DNA of 64,000 bases. It comes from Selaginella moellendorffii (lineage: Eukaryota; Streptophyta; Lycopodiopsida; Selaginellales; Selaginellaceae). A program made the translations under genes and the position numbers. Positions within the stretch are counted from its first letter, which is position 1, and each line of letters starts with the position of its first letter. The notes under the pieces are model-generated. The model saw only the letters and a list, made by a program, of their open reading frames with translations. It was not told the origin of the DNA and searched no databases. The DNA lies in contig NW_003314324.1 of assembly GCF_000143415.4 (NCBI RefSeq), positions 140,655-204,654 on the forward strand. Reading direction: 5' to 3'. Shown piece by piece: positions 1 to 11,095 of the stretch.

Positions 1-981
1 CAAGCTATATTCGAGATCAGGCAGCATTCTTAGTTGGACGCCGACAAGCTTGCTCGAGCCAGCCATATAAGCATCGTAAAATCTCGTCACTCTACCCCAG
101 ACTTCGTTAGAGGGATGGAAGAGATGCTTCGCTAAGTGGTGGAACACCGCCTCTTGCCGTGGAAAGAGCTTGTCTAGCTCGGTTCTGAATTTTGGAACGT
201 AGTACAAGCTTGGGACAAAATACAGGTTTGCTCTGATCGACAACCATGCAATCTGGTCGCTGATGATTTGCTGTTGTTTCCCGCAGAAGAATTTGTCGCC
301 GATATCAGCGACTCCGTCCATTATCTCGATGTAACCGTACCTTGCAAAGTTAGCACCGGCTTCGCATTTTTCAAACTTGAGCTTAAACTTGTCACTCTCG
401 ACAAACTGGAACGGAAAGTCCCGGGGAGCAAACCATGAACTCCGAGGAAATGGCTCGCAGAAGAGCTCGTCCATGTCTTTCCCTGGGTCAATTAACAAAA
501 CTCGACGGGTGAGCAAGGCGTAGAGGAAAGCCGCAGCAATCGACACCATCTTGTTCCCGAGGCCACTATAGTTCAGCCAAAGGATGAACTTGTAATCGCT
601 GTTCTTCGCGGCTGTGGAGTTGAACCAAGTCTGGAGATAACCTCTGGTGCAGCGAGCATGGAACTCGTCGTAAGAACGAAGCCTGGCGATGAGGTACTCC
701 GATGGTACGTATTCCCAGGGCTTTTTCCTGTAACGATGCTGCTCAATCCGACTCTTACATTGATGATGCTCATTTTGTGCAGGTAGTGGACTATGAGAAG
801 TTCTGATGGAATCACCTTCTTTTCTTCCACTGATCAGATTGAAGCTGCTCCGCTTGTTCCAGGTGATCAAAACTTTAGTCCTCCCTTCCTGGAACCAAAC
901 TGCGGCAGAGTAGAATAATATATAGACGAAGACAAGTGCTCCTGAGGCTCTCCTCAGCGTCGACATGTAAAGAGTTTCCAT
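1..981 (-). CDS. Xyloglucan-type fucosyltransferase (GT37), 3' end outside window
   Basis: An uninterrupted minus-strand frame of 327 codons runs from the ATG at 981 to the left edge without a stop, so the C-terminus is missing. A single hydrophobic segment at about residues 11-30 fits the type II anchor of Golgi glycosyltransferases. The conserved GT37 block is visible at about residues 130-175: a YKFILWLNYSGLGNKM-like stretch, then LLTRRVLLIDPGK, then DELFCEPFPRSSWF. The family transfers L-fucose from GDP-fucose to galactose of xyloglucan or arabinogalactan in the Golgi; the exact acceptor here is not decided. A second ATG lies at 966. The gene is divergent from the receptor kinase at 1613. 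Three broken relatives lie elsewhere in the window (5045-5590, 51655-51795, 53246-53525), and this copy shows no disabling change. Family assignment is firm; substrate is inferred. Confidence 0.9.
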   Translation of the reverse strand, partial: METLYMSTLRRASGALVFVYILFYSAAVWFQEGRTKVLITWNKRSSFNLISGRKEGDSIRTSHSPLPAQNEHHQCKSRIEQHRYRKKPWEYVPSEYLIARLRSYDEFHARCTRGYLQTWFNSTAAKNSDYKFILWLNYSGLGNKMVSIAAAFLYALLTRRVLLIDPGKDMDELFCEPFPRSSWFAPRDFPFQFVESDKFKLKFEKCEAGANFARYGYIEIMDGVADIGDKFFCGKQQQIISDQIAWLSIRANLYFVPSLYYVPKFRTELDKLFPRQEAVFHHLAKHLFHPSNEVWGRVTRFYDAYMAGSSKLVGVQLRMLPDLEYSL

Positions 982-1612
982 GAAGACCACTTGGTAAGCT
1001 ACTTATGGTTGGCCATTGTCTATTTTTCTTGAACACTACATTCTAAGTTGCTTTGTTGGCTGCTAGTGACTTGCATCACGAACTCGGCATTTTGCGTCGA
1101 GCAGTTTTCCACTTTGCCAAAAAGCTCTGCTGGCACAACCTCTCCGGCTGAGTTGGCCGCCACCGCGCGAATATTTCATGGTATTTTGCAATTTCGAATT
1201 GCTGTTTTTTTGTCGCTGCTATTCGTCTCTTTTCAGGGATCAATTTTGCGGATTTATCTGTGGTGTTGCAGTCATGGAAAATATGCATTTGCGCACTCCA
1301 ACTCTCATTCAATACGTTTGTGGAAACTTATTTGCCAACACGCAGGTCGGAAGCCGGCACAAAAGAGTAACTTACACTGCTGTTGGAGGTATGTCACTTC
1401 TAGATCACACCTTGTGGGAGTCAAACACAGTCAGATGCCTTGTCTGTTTGGCCACAGGAGCTGCTTTACAAGCAGGAATGGAACTCCTCTTTTTGGTTTT
1501 CCTAACCTTCTATGGTCAATACTCGGTTTCATCATATTCTTCTACTTTTCTCCGGCTGTTCTTCTTGGAAGGCGACTGCGGGGAGTAAGGAGCAGCGAGG
1601 CTGGTAAGCAAA
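982..1612. promoter_or_regulatory. Divergent intergenic region between fucosyltransferase and receptor kinase
   Basis: These 631 bp separate two divergent start codons and must hold both promoters and leaders. I see no clear TATA box. Several intron-like GT..AG pairs occur (for example about 995-1066, 1181-1235 and 1390-1459), each with a pyrimidine-rich 3' end. The joined frames give no family I know and no good ATG. They may be 5'-leader introns of the receptor kinase or chance. Confidence 0.4.
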
Positions 1613-4600
1613 ATGCTTAGTTGGCCTCAGGTTTTGATCTTGATGGCTCGTTCTGTGTTTCTGGTTCTGTTGCTGCTTGCAGGCTTGATCCTCTCTTCGG
1701 CTGCACAACAACAAGATGCCATCGAGAACGGAAACAGCAGCAACGGTGAGGAGGTCCAGGTACTGTTGGAGTTTAGAAAATGCATCAAAGCGGATCCATC
1801 CGGTCTTCTGGACAAGTGGGCTTTGCGGAGGAGCCCAGTTTGCGGCTGGCCTGGAATCGCATGCAGGCACGGCCGAGTTCGCGCTCTCAATCTTTCCGGC
1901 TTGGGTCTGGAGGGCGCCATATCGCCGCAGATCGCCGCGCTGAGGCACTTGGCTGTGTTGGATTTGCAGACCAACAATTTATCGGGAAGCATTCCTTCCG
2001 AGCTCGGCAACTGCACATCGCTCCAGGGGCTGTTTCTAGCTTCCAACCTACTCACAGGAGCCATCCCTCATTCGCTCGGCAACCTTCATCGCCTTCGGGG
2101 CCTCCATCTCCACGAGAATCTGCTGCACGGCTCAATACCACCTTCGCTCGGGAACTGCTCATTGCTCACAGATTTAGAGCTCGCCAAGAATGGATTGACA
2201 GGAAGTATCCCTGAAGCGCTGGGCCGTCTGGAAATGCTTCAGAGCTTGTACCTCTTCGAAAACAGGCTAACGGGAAGGATTCCAGAACAGATTGGGGGCC
2301 TCACACGACTGGAAGAACTCATACTATACTCCAACAAGTTGAGCGGAAGCATACCACCTTCATTTGGCCAGCTTCGAAGGTTGAGACTTCTCTACCTCTA
2401 CGCCAACGAGCTGGAAGGATCCATACCACCGGTTTTGTCAAATTGCTCCCAGCTTGAAGATGTGGAGCTCTCTCAAAACCGGCTAACCGGCAGCATACCG
2501 ACCGAGCTCGGCTCCTTGAAGAAGTTGGCCTTCTTATCCATTTTCGAGACCAATCTCACTGGTTCCATTCCCGATGAGCTCGGCCACCTGGATGAACTCA
2601 GCGAACTTCTGCTCTACTCGAACAGGCTAACCGGCAGCTTGCCTCAGTCACTGGGGAGATTGACGAAGCTCACCACCTTGTCCTTGTATGACAACAATCT
2701 CACTGGGGAATTGCCGGCTTCGCTTGGGAACTGCAGCATGCTAGTGGATGTAGAGCTGCAGATGAATAACTTCTCTGGAGGCTTACCACCTTCGCTTGCT
2801 CTTCTCGGGGAACTTCAAGTGTTTCGGATGATGAGCAACCGGTTATCGGGTCCGTTTCCTTCGGCTCTTACGAACTGTACGCAGCTCAAGGTGCTGGATT
2901 TGGGGGATAATCACTTCTCGGGTAACGTTCCTGAAGAAATCGGCAGCTTGGTCCGACTACAACAACTCCAGCTGTACGAGAATGAATTCAGCGGCCCGAT
3001 TCCATCGAGTCTTGGCACACTTACGGAGCTGTATCACTTGGCTATGTCTTACAACAGGCTCAGCGGCAGCATTCCTGATAGCTTTGCCTCTCTGGCGAGC
3101 ATCCAGGGGATTTACTTGCACGGGAATTATCTCTCAGGGGAGGTTCCGTTTGCGGCTCTCAGGAGGTGTTCGCATTTGGAGGTGCTCGTGCTGTCTTATA
3201 ACAAGTTGGAAGGATTTCTATCGGAAGAGCTTGGTGACATGCAGAGCCTGACCGGCTTGAGACTGGACGAAAATAAGTTTCGAGGAAGTATTCCCGCGAG
3301 CGTGGGCAGGCTTACCAAACTTCAGCTGTTTAACCTCTCGAACAACATGCTCTCAGGTCTCTTACCCGCAGGTCTTGGAAATTTGCACGATTTGCAGGTT
3401 AGCTTCGATTTGTCTCACAATTCCTTGGCTGGCCCAATCCCGTCGTGGATCAAGAACATGGACAAGGTTCTCTCAATATCTCTTGCATCAAACTCCCTCT
3501 CAGGAGAAATTCCAAGCAGCATTTCTGACTGCAAAGGCCTGCAAAGCTTGGATCTTTCTTCTAACGGGTTGGTCGGTCAGATACCCGAAGGACTTGGTAC
3601 GCTCAAGTCGCTCGTGACTTTGGATCTTTCTTCTAACAACTTAACGGGCAGAATACCGAAGTCGCTGGCAACTCTGTCGGGTTTGAGCTCCCTCAACGTC
3701 TCCATGAACAATCTTCAAGGACCTGTCCCGCAGGAAGGTGTTTTTCTCAAGCTCAACTTGAGCTCTTTGGGTGGGAATCCAGGTTTGTGCGGCGAGCGTG
3801 TGAAGAAAGCATGCCAGGACGAGTCATCAGCAGCTTCAGCTTCAAAGCACAGGTCTATGGGGAAAGTGGGTGCGACATTAGTGATTTCTGCTGCAATTTT
3901 CATTCTAGTGGCAGCTTTGGGTTGGTGGTTCCTCTTGGATCGCTGGAGGATCAAGCAACTTGAAGTCACTGGCAGCAGAAGTCCTAGAATGACTTTTTCT
4001 CCTGCAGGTCTCAAAGCCTACACGGCCTCTGAGCTGTCAGCAATGACTGATTGCTTCAGCGAGGCGAACCTTCTGGGAGCAGGCGGATTCAGCAAGGTCT
4101 ACAAGGGAACCAACGCACTCAACGGCGAGACAGTCGCAGTCAAAGTGCTGAGTTCTAGCTGCGTTGACTTGAAGAGCTTTGTTTCCGAAGTCAACATGCT
4201 GGATGTGCTGAAGCACAGGAACCTCGTCAAAGTCCTGGGTTACTGCTGGACGTGGGAGGTCAAAGCTCTCGTCCTGGAGTTCATGCCTAACGGATCGCTG
4301 GCCAGCTTTGCAGCGAGAAATAGCCACCGATTGGATTGGAAAATAAGACTTACGATAGCTGAAGGTATTGCACAGGGACTGTATTACATGCACAACCAGC
4401 TCAAAGACCCGGTTATTCACTGCGACTTGAAGCCAGGAAATGTTCTTTTAGATGCAGGCTTAAGTCCCCACGTTGCAGACTTTGGCCTTTCCAAGTTGGT
4501 CCATGGTGAGAATGGTGAAACTTCTGTGAGTGCTTTCAAAGGAACCATTGGCTATGCTCCACCAGGTACTGTCTGTCTCTCTCAGATTGGTCCAGGTCGC

Positions 4601-4952
4601 TCAACTTTTGCTGTCCCTGTTTTGCTGCACAGAGTATGGAACTTCGTACCGAGTTTCCACCAAAGGCGATGTCTACAGCTATGGAGTGGTGCTTTTGGAG
4701 CTCCTAACAGGTGTGGCTCCAAGCAGTGAGTGTCTCCGAGTGAGGGGCCAGACTCTGCGTGAGTGGATTCTAGATGAAGGAAGAGAGGATCTCTGCCAAG
4801 TGCTTGATCCAGCATTGGCTCTTGTTGATACTGATCATGGTGTAGAGATTCAGAACTTGGTGCAGGTGGGTCTTCTGTGCACAGCATACAACCCCAGTCA
4901 GCGTCCGAGCATCAAGGATGTGGTTGCAATGCTAGAGCAGCTCAACCAATAG
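1613..4952 (+). CDS. LRR receptor kinase, subfamily XII-like, non-RD (two exons)
   Basis: Exons are 1613-4565 and 4633-4952. The 67-bp intron has GT..AG ends and splits the Glu codon of the PPEYG activation-segment motif, so the predicted protein has 1090 residues. Order: signal peptide (start at M1 or M11), N-terminal cap, 26 leucine-rich repeats that I counted one by one to about residue 720, one membrane segment at about 750-772, and a Ser/Thr kinase from about 815. The glycine loop reads GAGGFSKVYKG. The catalytic loop reads HCDLKPGN, so Cys replaces the Arg before the catalytic Asp (about D938), and DFG is at about D956. This non-RD signature with a long LRR ectodomain is typical of FLS2/EFR/XA21-type immune receptors. 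A plasma-membrane pattern receptor is inferred; the ligand is unknown. All catalytic residues I checked are present. Confidence 0.93.
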
Positions 4953-5044
4953 TTCAACAACACGAGATTTTGTAATATCCTATACACTGTATAATGCTCG
5001 AGCTCTTGATTCGAAGTCCAATGCTACTTATTTCATCGTCGCTA

Positions 5045-5590
5045 AATGTGAAATGGTGCTAATGATACACTTGAAAAATCCTTTTTGTAAGATCCAAAAG
5101 TAATATTTACCTTCTTTCTGGAAATTTCTAGTCGATAATGTAGAGAAGGTGAATTTGACTTCCAAAATCATTCCTTCTTTCCTGACTTTTGTGCAAGCCA
5201 GTTTCCTAGGATAGCGGGATCTGAAGTCCCCATGGCATTGTTCTGGACTTACGCTTGAAGAATCACAATTGCAGCTGTAGAACACCCTCGAGAAAGGCTC
5301 AGTGGAGTCTAGCTTTGGAGAACACGCTGGATAAACTTTGGGCTCCACGAGATAGTCCTGGAAATTGGGCAGCACTCTCAATTGGACACTGACAAGCTTG
5401 CTCGAGGTAGCCCTGTAAGTATCGTAAAATCTGGTCCAGGCAGCGTTTGAGGGATGGAAGAGATACTTGGAACACTGCTGCCTCTTGCCGTGGAAAGAGC
5501 TTTGGAACGCAGTAAAAGCTTCGCGAAGTATCCCCAAGTTGATAAGTCTGCTTGAGCCACTCTACCATACTGGAGGATGTGGAGCAGGCC
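5045..5590 (-). pseudogene. Fucosyltransferase (GT37) pseudogene fragment
   Basis: Minus-strand DNA at about 5390-5565 aligns by eye with 30-240 of the intact fucosyltransferase, including the KLFPRQEA, LFHPSN and SSKLV stretches. Small deletions, one of about 20 bp, throw these into two different frames. The part at 5045-5390 would match C-terminal sequence that lies outside the window in the intact gene. It follows the receptor kinase stop directly, so the kinase is flanked by fucosyltransferase sequence on both sides. Confidence 0.8.
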
Positions 5591-6039
5591 TCTAGCATTT
5601 AGTCGATCTCCTGAGTTGGACCAGTAGTGGACATAAGGTGTCAAAGTCTGGGAGTTTGGAAGCATCCTTGTCGATCATAACCACTGAATAGAGCTCCAAG
5701 GGATCCAGACTGAAAACTTGAATTACTGGTTGTTCCGCAGTGACAAAGGGAGTATCTGCTTGTTGGAAACTCTACCCCTTCTGTAAACAAATGGGTAGAC
5801 CTTTCACGTTGATCTGCATCATCAGGAGGAGGAGAAAAGATCAGGTTATAGAGTTTCATTAGATCCTTTGGGCCTTGAGAGCCTACTACTCACATCTGCC
5901 GCTTCTGGATATATATGCCTAGCAAATAAGGTGGCATGTGGTAAGTTGCACATTCGATTCCCTCTACCCGCTTTGTTTATGATCTCGAGAGTCGTACAAC
6001 CTCTTCGTGACATAGTCGCGAGGTTTATGAACTGCATTT
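5591..6039. other. Spacer without recognised gene
   Basis: Only short frames are present and none matches a family I know. Part may be diverged 5' sequence of the neighbouring fucosyltransferase pseudogene. Confidence 0.4.
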
Positions 6040-6082
6040 CACTCTAAAGGTTGTGGTCGGGGGTTCGAATCCCCCGAGTGGC
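6040..6082 (+). pseudogene. tRNA-like 3' half (T arm)
   Basis: A perfect T arm is present: a five-G/five-C stem around the loop TTCGAAT, followed by seven bases in the acceptor position. No matching 5' acceptor strand or D arm is seen upstream. It is best read as a tRNA remnant or the B box of a tRNA-derived repeat. Confidence 0.5.
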
Positions 6083-6204
6083 GGCTTTGCCTCGTGTTCC
6101 TTTCTCGCAGCATGGCGGCACCTTTTGCAGCGCGTACAGCACACTGTAGCCTACCGACACAGGCAACAACTAAATGTACAAATACATTGTACGAACGCAT
6201 TTTC

Positions 6205-6247
6205 TGCGAGTATGGGGTCCCGAGTTCGACTCTCGGAACGCCCTCCA
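6205..6247 (+). pseudogene. Second tRNA-like 3' half ending in CCA
   Basis: Stem CCGAG/CTCGG encloses the loop TTCGACT. It is followed by AACGCCC in the acceptor position, one discriminator base, and CCA at 6245-6247. Nuclear tRNA genes do not encode CCA, so this suggests a copy of a processed tRNA, though CCA could be chance. No cognate 5' half is seen. Confidence 0.45.
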
Positions 6248-6563
6248 TTCCAGGCTACCGACACACAACATCCACCTAGAAATTTCCAGTTTAGAAAAAA
6301 TTGGAGATTCCTGGACATATCACTTCCACTATTTGCAGCACTATCCACAGAAGAGGTGCCACCATGTATTTTCAACATAACACTTTTTTGACTTATCTCC
6401 AAAAGCCGCACTGTCGGCGGCCGAACGCAGCAGGCAGCCACTGCGTACAGCTACCACGATACCAACGTGTCGATCCGCCCCGAACCAGCCATGCCCTGCA
6501 TCGTTTACATGTTTAAACAAAGGTCATTACTCAGCAGTCCATCCCGAATCCTGAAACCACCAC

Positions 6564-6571
6564 TATATAAA
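6564..6571 (+). promoter_or_regulatory. TATA box of cysteine-rich peptide gene
   Basis: TATATAAA lies 94 bp before the ATG at 6658, which leaves a leader of about 60 bases if transcription starts some 30 bp downstream. Confidence 0.7.
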
Positions 6572-6657
6572 CGAGCAAGATCTGCACTGAGTTCAGCACA
6601 TAAGTTTCGGTGAAGTTCTTTTCTGTTCTGTTCTAGAGTTCCATTGATTCGATCGCA

Positions 6658-6900
6658 ATGGCCAAGGTCTCGTTCTTTTGCTTCGTGTTCGTGTTGCTGG
6701 TGGTGGCGAGTAGCCTGAGCGGGACGGATGCGGCGCACGGCTGTGTGGAGCACACGCTCACGTGCCTCAAGGGTGGAGACCGCCGCTGTGATGACTACTG
6801 CAGGAAGTGCCACTATGACAGCGGCAAGTGCCAGAAGTGCAACCATGGTGTATGCCACATGAGGCAGTGCAAGTGCACTCAGCCCTGTGTTCCTTGCTAG
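6658..6900 (+). CDS. Small secreted cysteine-rich peptide (12 Cys)
   Basis: An 80-residue single-exon frame. The first 25 residues form a clear signal peptide with likely cleavage after GTDA. The mature part of about 55 residues has 12 cysteines, enough for six disulfides, spaced C-6-C-7-C-3-C-2-C-6-C-2-C-4-C-4-C-1-C-3-C-2-C, and is basic with several His and Lys. The layout resembles plant antimicrobial or signalling peptides. It does not match the plain defensin, thionin, snakin or LTP spacing I know, and the signal peptide argues against a metallothionein. A good TATA box and an AATAAA signal frame it, so it is probably expressed. Function is not assigned. Confidence 0.8.
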   Translation: MAKVSFFCFVFVLLVVASSLSGTDAAHGCVEHTLTCLKGGDRRCDDYCRKCHYDSGKCQKCNHGVCHMRQCKCTQPCVPC

Positions 6901-6968
6901 ATTGGTTTGCTTTCTTCTTTCGGGAGTTCTCACTTCAACATTTAGTTGGACATTGAGCTCTCAATCTC

Positions 6969-6974
6969 AATAAA
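6969..6974 (+). terminator. Poly(A) signal of cysteine-rich peptide gene
   Basis: AATAAA lies 69 bp after the stop codon, a usual distance for a plant polyadenylation signal. Confidence 0.6.
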
Positions 6975-6979
6975 AAGCA

Positions 6980-9639
6980 CACTTGTAGTTTACTTCGAAA
7001 CTTCCCTTTGTGTGTTGTGTGTTTTGTGAATCATCCCACCATTGGCTCACAGGAATCAAGGTGAAGAGCGGCAAAGGGAGTCACTCATGTCTCCTGGAAG
7101 AATGGTTACTTGAAGAACTTGTGTTGTGGAATGTACTGTATTCATTTCTGAGGTGCAAGGCGCTGGAACTCTATGGAATGGATGACTTAGCAGAAGATTC
7201 AACAGCTTATCTTCTCTAGTGTGTGCCTGGGTTTGAAAGCACTCTGTATCTCCAGCAGGTGCCAGGCAGAGAAAGAAACAGAGTCCTTTCAAACCTGTGT
7301 AATGCATTATCTAGTGAACAAGATCCTGCCTGTTTATGATTTTTAATAATTAGTGAGAGCCATTGGAGAGGCATGTGTCACGAGTTACGGGTCCTCACAT
7401 GGTGCCAAATAAAATAGTAATAATACTTAGTCAATTCGGCAGTAAATATCAGTTTCTTACCGCGTGTTGTTTCGAAATATTTTGGCGAAGTTGGGCTGGG
7501 GGTGAAGGTGTGAGCGACACCTGTTTGTTTGCTGCATTTTACCGCAGGTCCCCAGCCGCGAAGTTTCCAACAGGAGGCGGTTGTTGACCAGCACCGAGGA
7601 GCTTGGGCAGATCAAACGCGGCGATGTTCGTGGTACACACGTGACCAGGTATGTAATAGCTTAGATCATTGAAGAATGAGCAGCTTGCTTGCGCACTGGA
7701 TTGACGCTGTTTGGTGCTGTAAATCCCAATGATATGCCAAAGGCTATGCATTAGAAGGATCTTTTTGCAGCCAACAATGGAAGCTCTTGTTAGAGCAGAG
7801 TCTTCTCACCATACATCCCAAGCAAAACCCTGGGTGGAGGACACACAATTGGCTCTTCACTGAAGGACCCAAAGTCCCTTCCCTTGAGAGAAGGTGTGGA
7901 AATCCTTTCCTGTGGGCTAGGTTATTCCTAGCAGAGCTGAGGACTGGCTGAACCAGCCTCTATTTTTCAATGCCTTGTTTAGAGAGGGAGAGTACACTCT
8001 GGGTAGGGGGAATTGCTGTACGTTCTGGAGGAGGCTTTCGGACGGTGGAGCAACTTGTGGGAGTGGTGGAAAGAAAAGACAAAGTGTCGACTCAATGTGT
8101 TTGAGCCGGGTATGCATCAAGGTGTGTTGAACCTCCTTTCCGTAGTTACTGTGGAGGAAATGGCCTAGGTGAAGCCTTCAGTATGGGGGGGACGAGGGAC
8201 TGGAGGGACCAAGAAGGTGTGGTCGCGGTGATTCACAGCCCCCATGGGAAGGCACAGCGCTGGAGATCTGGTTTATAGTCTCATTGGAATGCAACACTGG
8301 ACGAGTGGAGCGTGATGCTCGTGGGGGAGGTATAGGTGACGCGACAGGTGCATGATGACAAGGTCAAGGGACGTCTCCTAAATGGATCGATGTTATAGAA
8401 TCAAATATGATGCTAGAGTGTGATGGGATCCAGCAGCTTCTTATGGCTCTTCTATGCTTAGGCTTTTGGCCGACTCAGCTTGACATCCAGAACTTCAGTG
8501 GGTCACAGCACCACGTGCCTGGTATACAAAGCTTGGCTTGCGATTGGATGGTGGGTAGAGGAAGGGATTCCACCAGCTCTCCTGGCAGAAGTGTGTTTCT
8601 TCCAATGTCTCGATGATCTTGCACAATAGCAGCTGTATGTGTATGCTGTGTCTAGGGTCTTAACCATCCCCTTTGGCACTCCTATTGTCATGCCCAGTGC
8701 TGAGAGGATTATGTTGGTTATCACATTGAAGAACTTCATGTAGTTTCTTGGCTGCTGGCAGTGGATGAGGCATTCACGGCTCACCTACTCCTTAATGTGG
8801 CAGATCCACATAGTCATCAGGATGGTAAGTGTTTTACTTTCTCTACTAGGTGAATTCATGGGTGCAGAAATTGGGACACTGGGTGCTGGGTGCTGGCCAA
8901 ACTCTAACAGTAGGTGGCAATGCACGATAATCTAACCAATGACAAGTTGTACCCATGAGGTGATTCTTGATGCAAAAGTATCCAGCAGCTCTTGAAACAC
9001 TGTCCAAAGAAGTCTGTGATGAGAGAGAATGATATTGAGGATGGAGAGGCTACTAATTGGACAAGTTTCACTATGATTTGCTGGAAATTCTGTTTAACAA
9101 ATTTTTAGTTAAATCTACAGAAAAAAGTATATACTTACTTTTATCTGTGTTTCTTGAATTTAAAAGTACAAAAGTTTTAACTAATTGAAAGAGCTCTCCT
9201 TTATTAGTAGTGTAATCTTATGATAAAAAAAAAAATATAAAGAGATTTTCTTCCTATATGCAACATATTTTTTTATGGCTTATTAAAGACAGCCAATTTA
9301 AAATATTTTAAATTGAATTTGATTTTGAATTTATAATTTACACCATTGTTCTAATAGCTAATTCAATTATATAGTACAGATACAGTTACTATTATAGAGT
9401 TAATTATGGTTAGAGATTTTCATAAAATCTGTTTTATATAATAATATAATCTTAGAAAATTTTAGGTCAAAATTAACTTTTAGAAATTGATTGTTATAGT
9501 ATATTCTATATAATAGCCTGTTTAGATATCATTGAAACATATGTAACCCAACACTAGGTATGATCAAATCTCCAATTATTAATGCAAATAAATTAATCAA
9601 CTTTATAATAGGAGTATATATTATTTTTTTAAATGAAGC
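6980..9639. other. Long spacer without recognised gene
   Basis: Frames are short. The minus frame at 8503-8784 reads like decayed protein-coding sequence, but I cannot assign it. From about 9050 the sequence turns strongly AT-rich. Confidence 0.4.
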
Positions 9640-11095
9640 CTTGTGAGGTTCAAGTGTATGGCTATGATGCCATATACTAATGGGATTTTGGTAGCCGTTA
9701 GATTGATTTTAATCTAGACCATTTGCTCTTATATATAACCTAAGGTTTTTGGGTTAATTAATATGTACATTTTTATATTCCATTTCTATATTCCATGCAT
9801 TTACATTAGTGGAGATAAGGGGCAACTTTGATTGTTCCTAAGGAGTGTTGGGATTTGGGATTTTGGTTTAGATTTAGCTTTTGCATTATCTAGATCTCTT
9901 TTTTCTTATGTTTTTTCTCAATTTCTTCTATTTTGTTTTTTCCTTTTCATTTATCTTCATGGTAGAGTAATACCTTTTTCCTTCTTCCACTTTGGAGCAA
10001 TAGTGCTCAATATTATATATTTGTAATTGAATAGTCAAATTTAGTTGATGGCAACATCCATGGTGCATGGTACAACTTTTCTTGCTTTTGTTGCAAATCC
10101 TTGAGTTCGGCTGAAGTTCTTCCATGAAAACCCTGGAGATGATGTAAGTATTTGTTTGATTAATTTACGGTAATTGTTATATATAAGAATTTTGGAAGAC
10201 TTTTATAGTAGAACCATTGCTAAAAGTACTATAGTCCCAAATTGAATGATTTAATAAAATAAAATATAAATATTTAAAACTTATAATTTTAAATATAATT
10301 AGCAAAATTAATTCAAAATAACTAAGATTTCATTCAATACAATCTATGTGGATTATTTTTTAAATTTATATAACTCTTGAAAAGTTTTTCTATTGTAAAC
10401 TTAATAATATGAATGTTAATATAAGTGAGAATAAATATTTATTATTAAAAAAATAGATACAAAGTTTATTTGGAAATATGAATTTTTTTAAAAAACTACC
10501 TGAACTAGGAAAAAGTTAAAATAAAATTTCTAATATTAATTAGATGTTGTATTTAAATAATTTTTTACATAGTATAAACTTATATTAATATTTTATTATA
10601 AAAAGCAAGAGAATTATTATTATTATTATTTATTAATAATTTAGCTATTATAAATATTTTTATTAAATATGCATTTACCTTGAATATAGAATAATAAAAG
10701 TTTAAGAGAATTAAAATATTACTACCCAATCCAATAATAGAAATAATTATTAAAGTTTTTTATAAATATAAATTTTATACCTATTGTATCTTTTCCATAG
10801 AATTAGTGCTCATAAACTATATTGTAGTTAGGAAAATATTTTTATATATTACTGCTTAATAAAATATGTTATATATTTTTGTAATAAAGAGGTATATTAT
10901 AAATAACTAAGGCTTTGAATGCATGGAATATAGAAATGGAATACAGAAATATGTATATTAATCAACCCAAAAACACTAACTTATATACAGGAGCAAATGG
11001 TATAAATTGAAATCAATCCAATAGCTACCAAAATCCCATTACCCTAATATTAGTATATAGCATTATAATTTTACACTTGGACCTTATATCATCCT
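9640..11095. mobile_element. AT-rich element with long terminal inverted repeats (DNA transposon-like)
   Basis: The stretch 9640-9805 is repeated in inverted orientation at 10918-11095. Shared blocks include GGGATTTTGGTAG, ACCATTTGCTC, TTTTTGGGTT and TTCCATTTCTATATTCCATG. About 1.1 kb of very AT-rich DNA without a usable frame lies between. Long inverted repeats of about 170 bp fit a non-autonomous Mutator-like or other cut-and-paste element. I could not define exact ends or a target duplication. Confidence 0.55.

Noticed and set aside
1048-1620. 190-codon plus frame and an overlapping 136-codon frame before the receptor kinase
   Set aside because: The longer one starts at TTG, not ATG, neither matches a family I know, and both contain intron-like signals. 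Kept only as an intergenic note.
6039-6248. 69-codon minus frame ending in a SGDSNPRPQ-like stretch
   Set aside because: This is the well-known false translation of the strand opposite a tRNA T arm.
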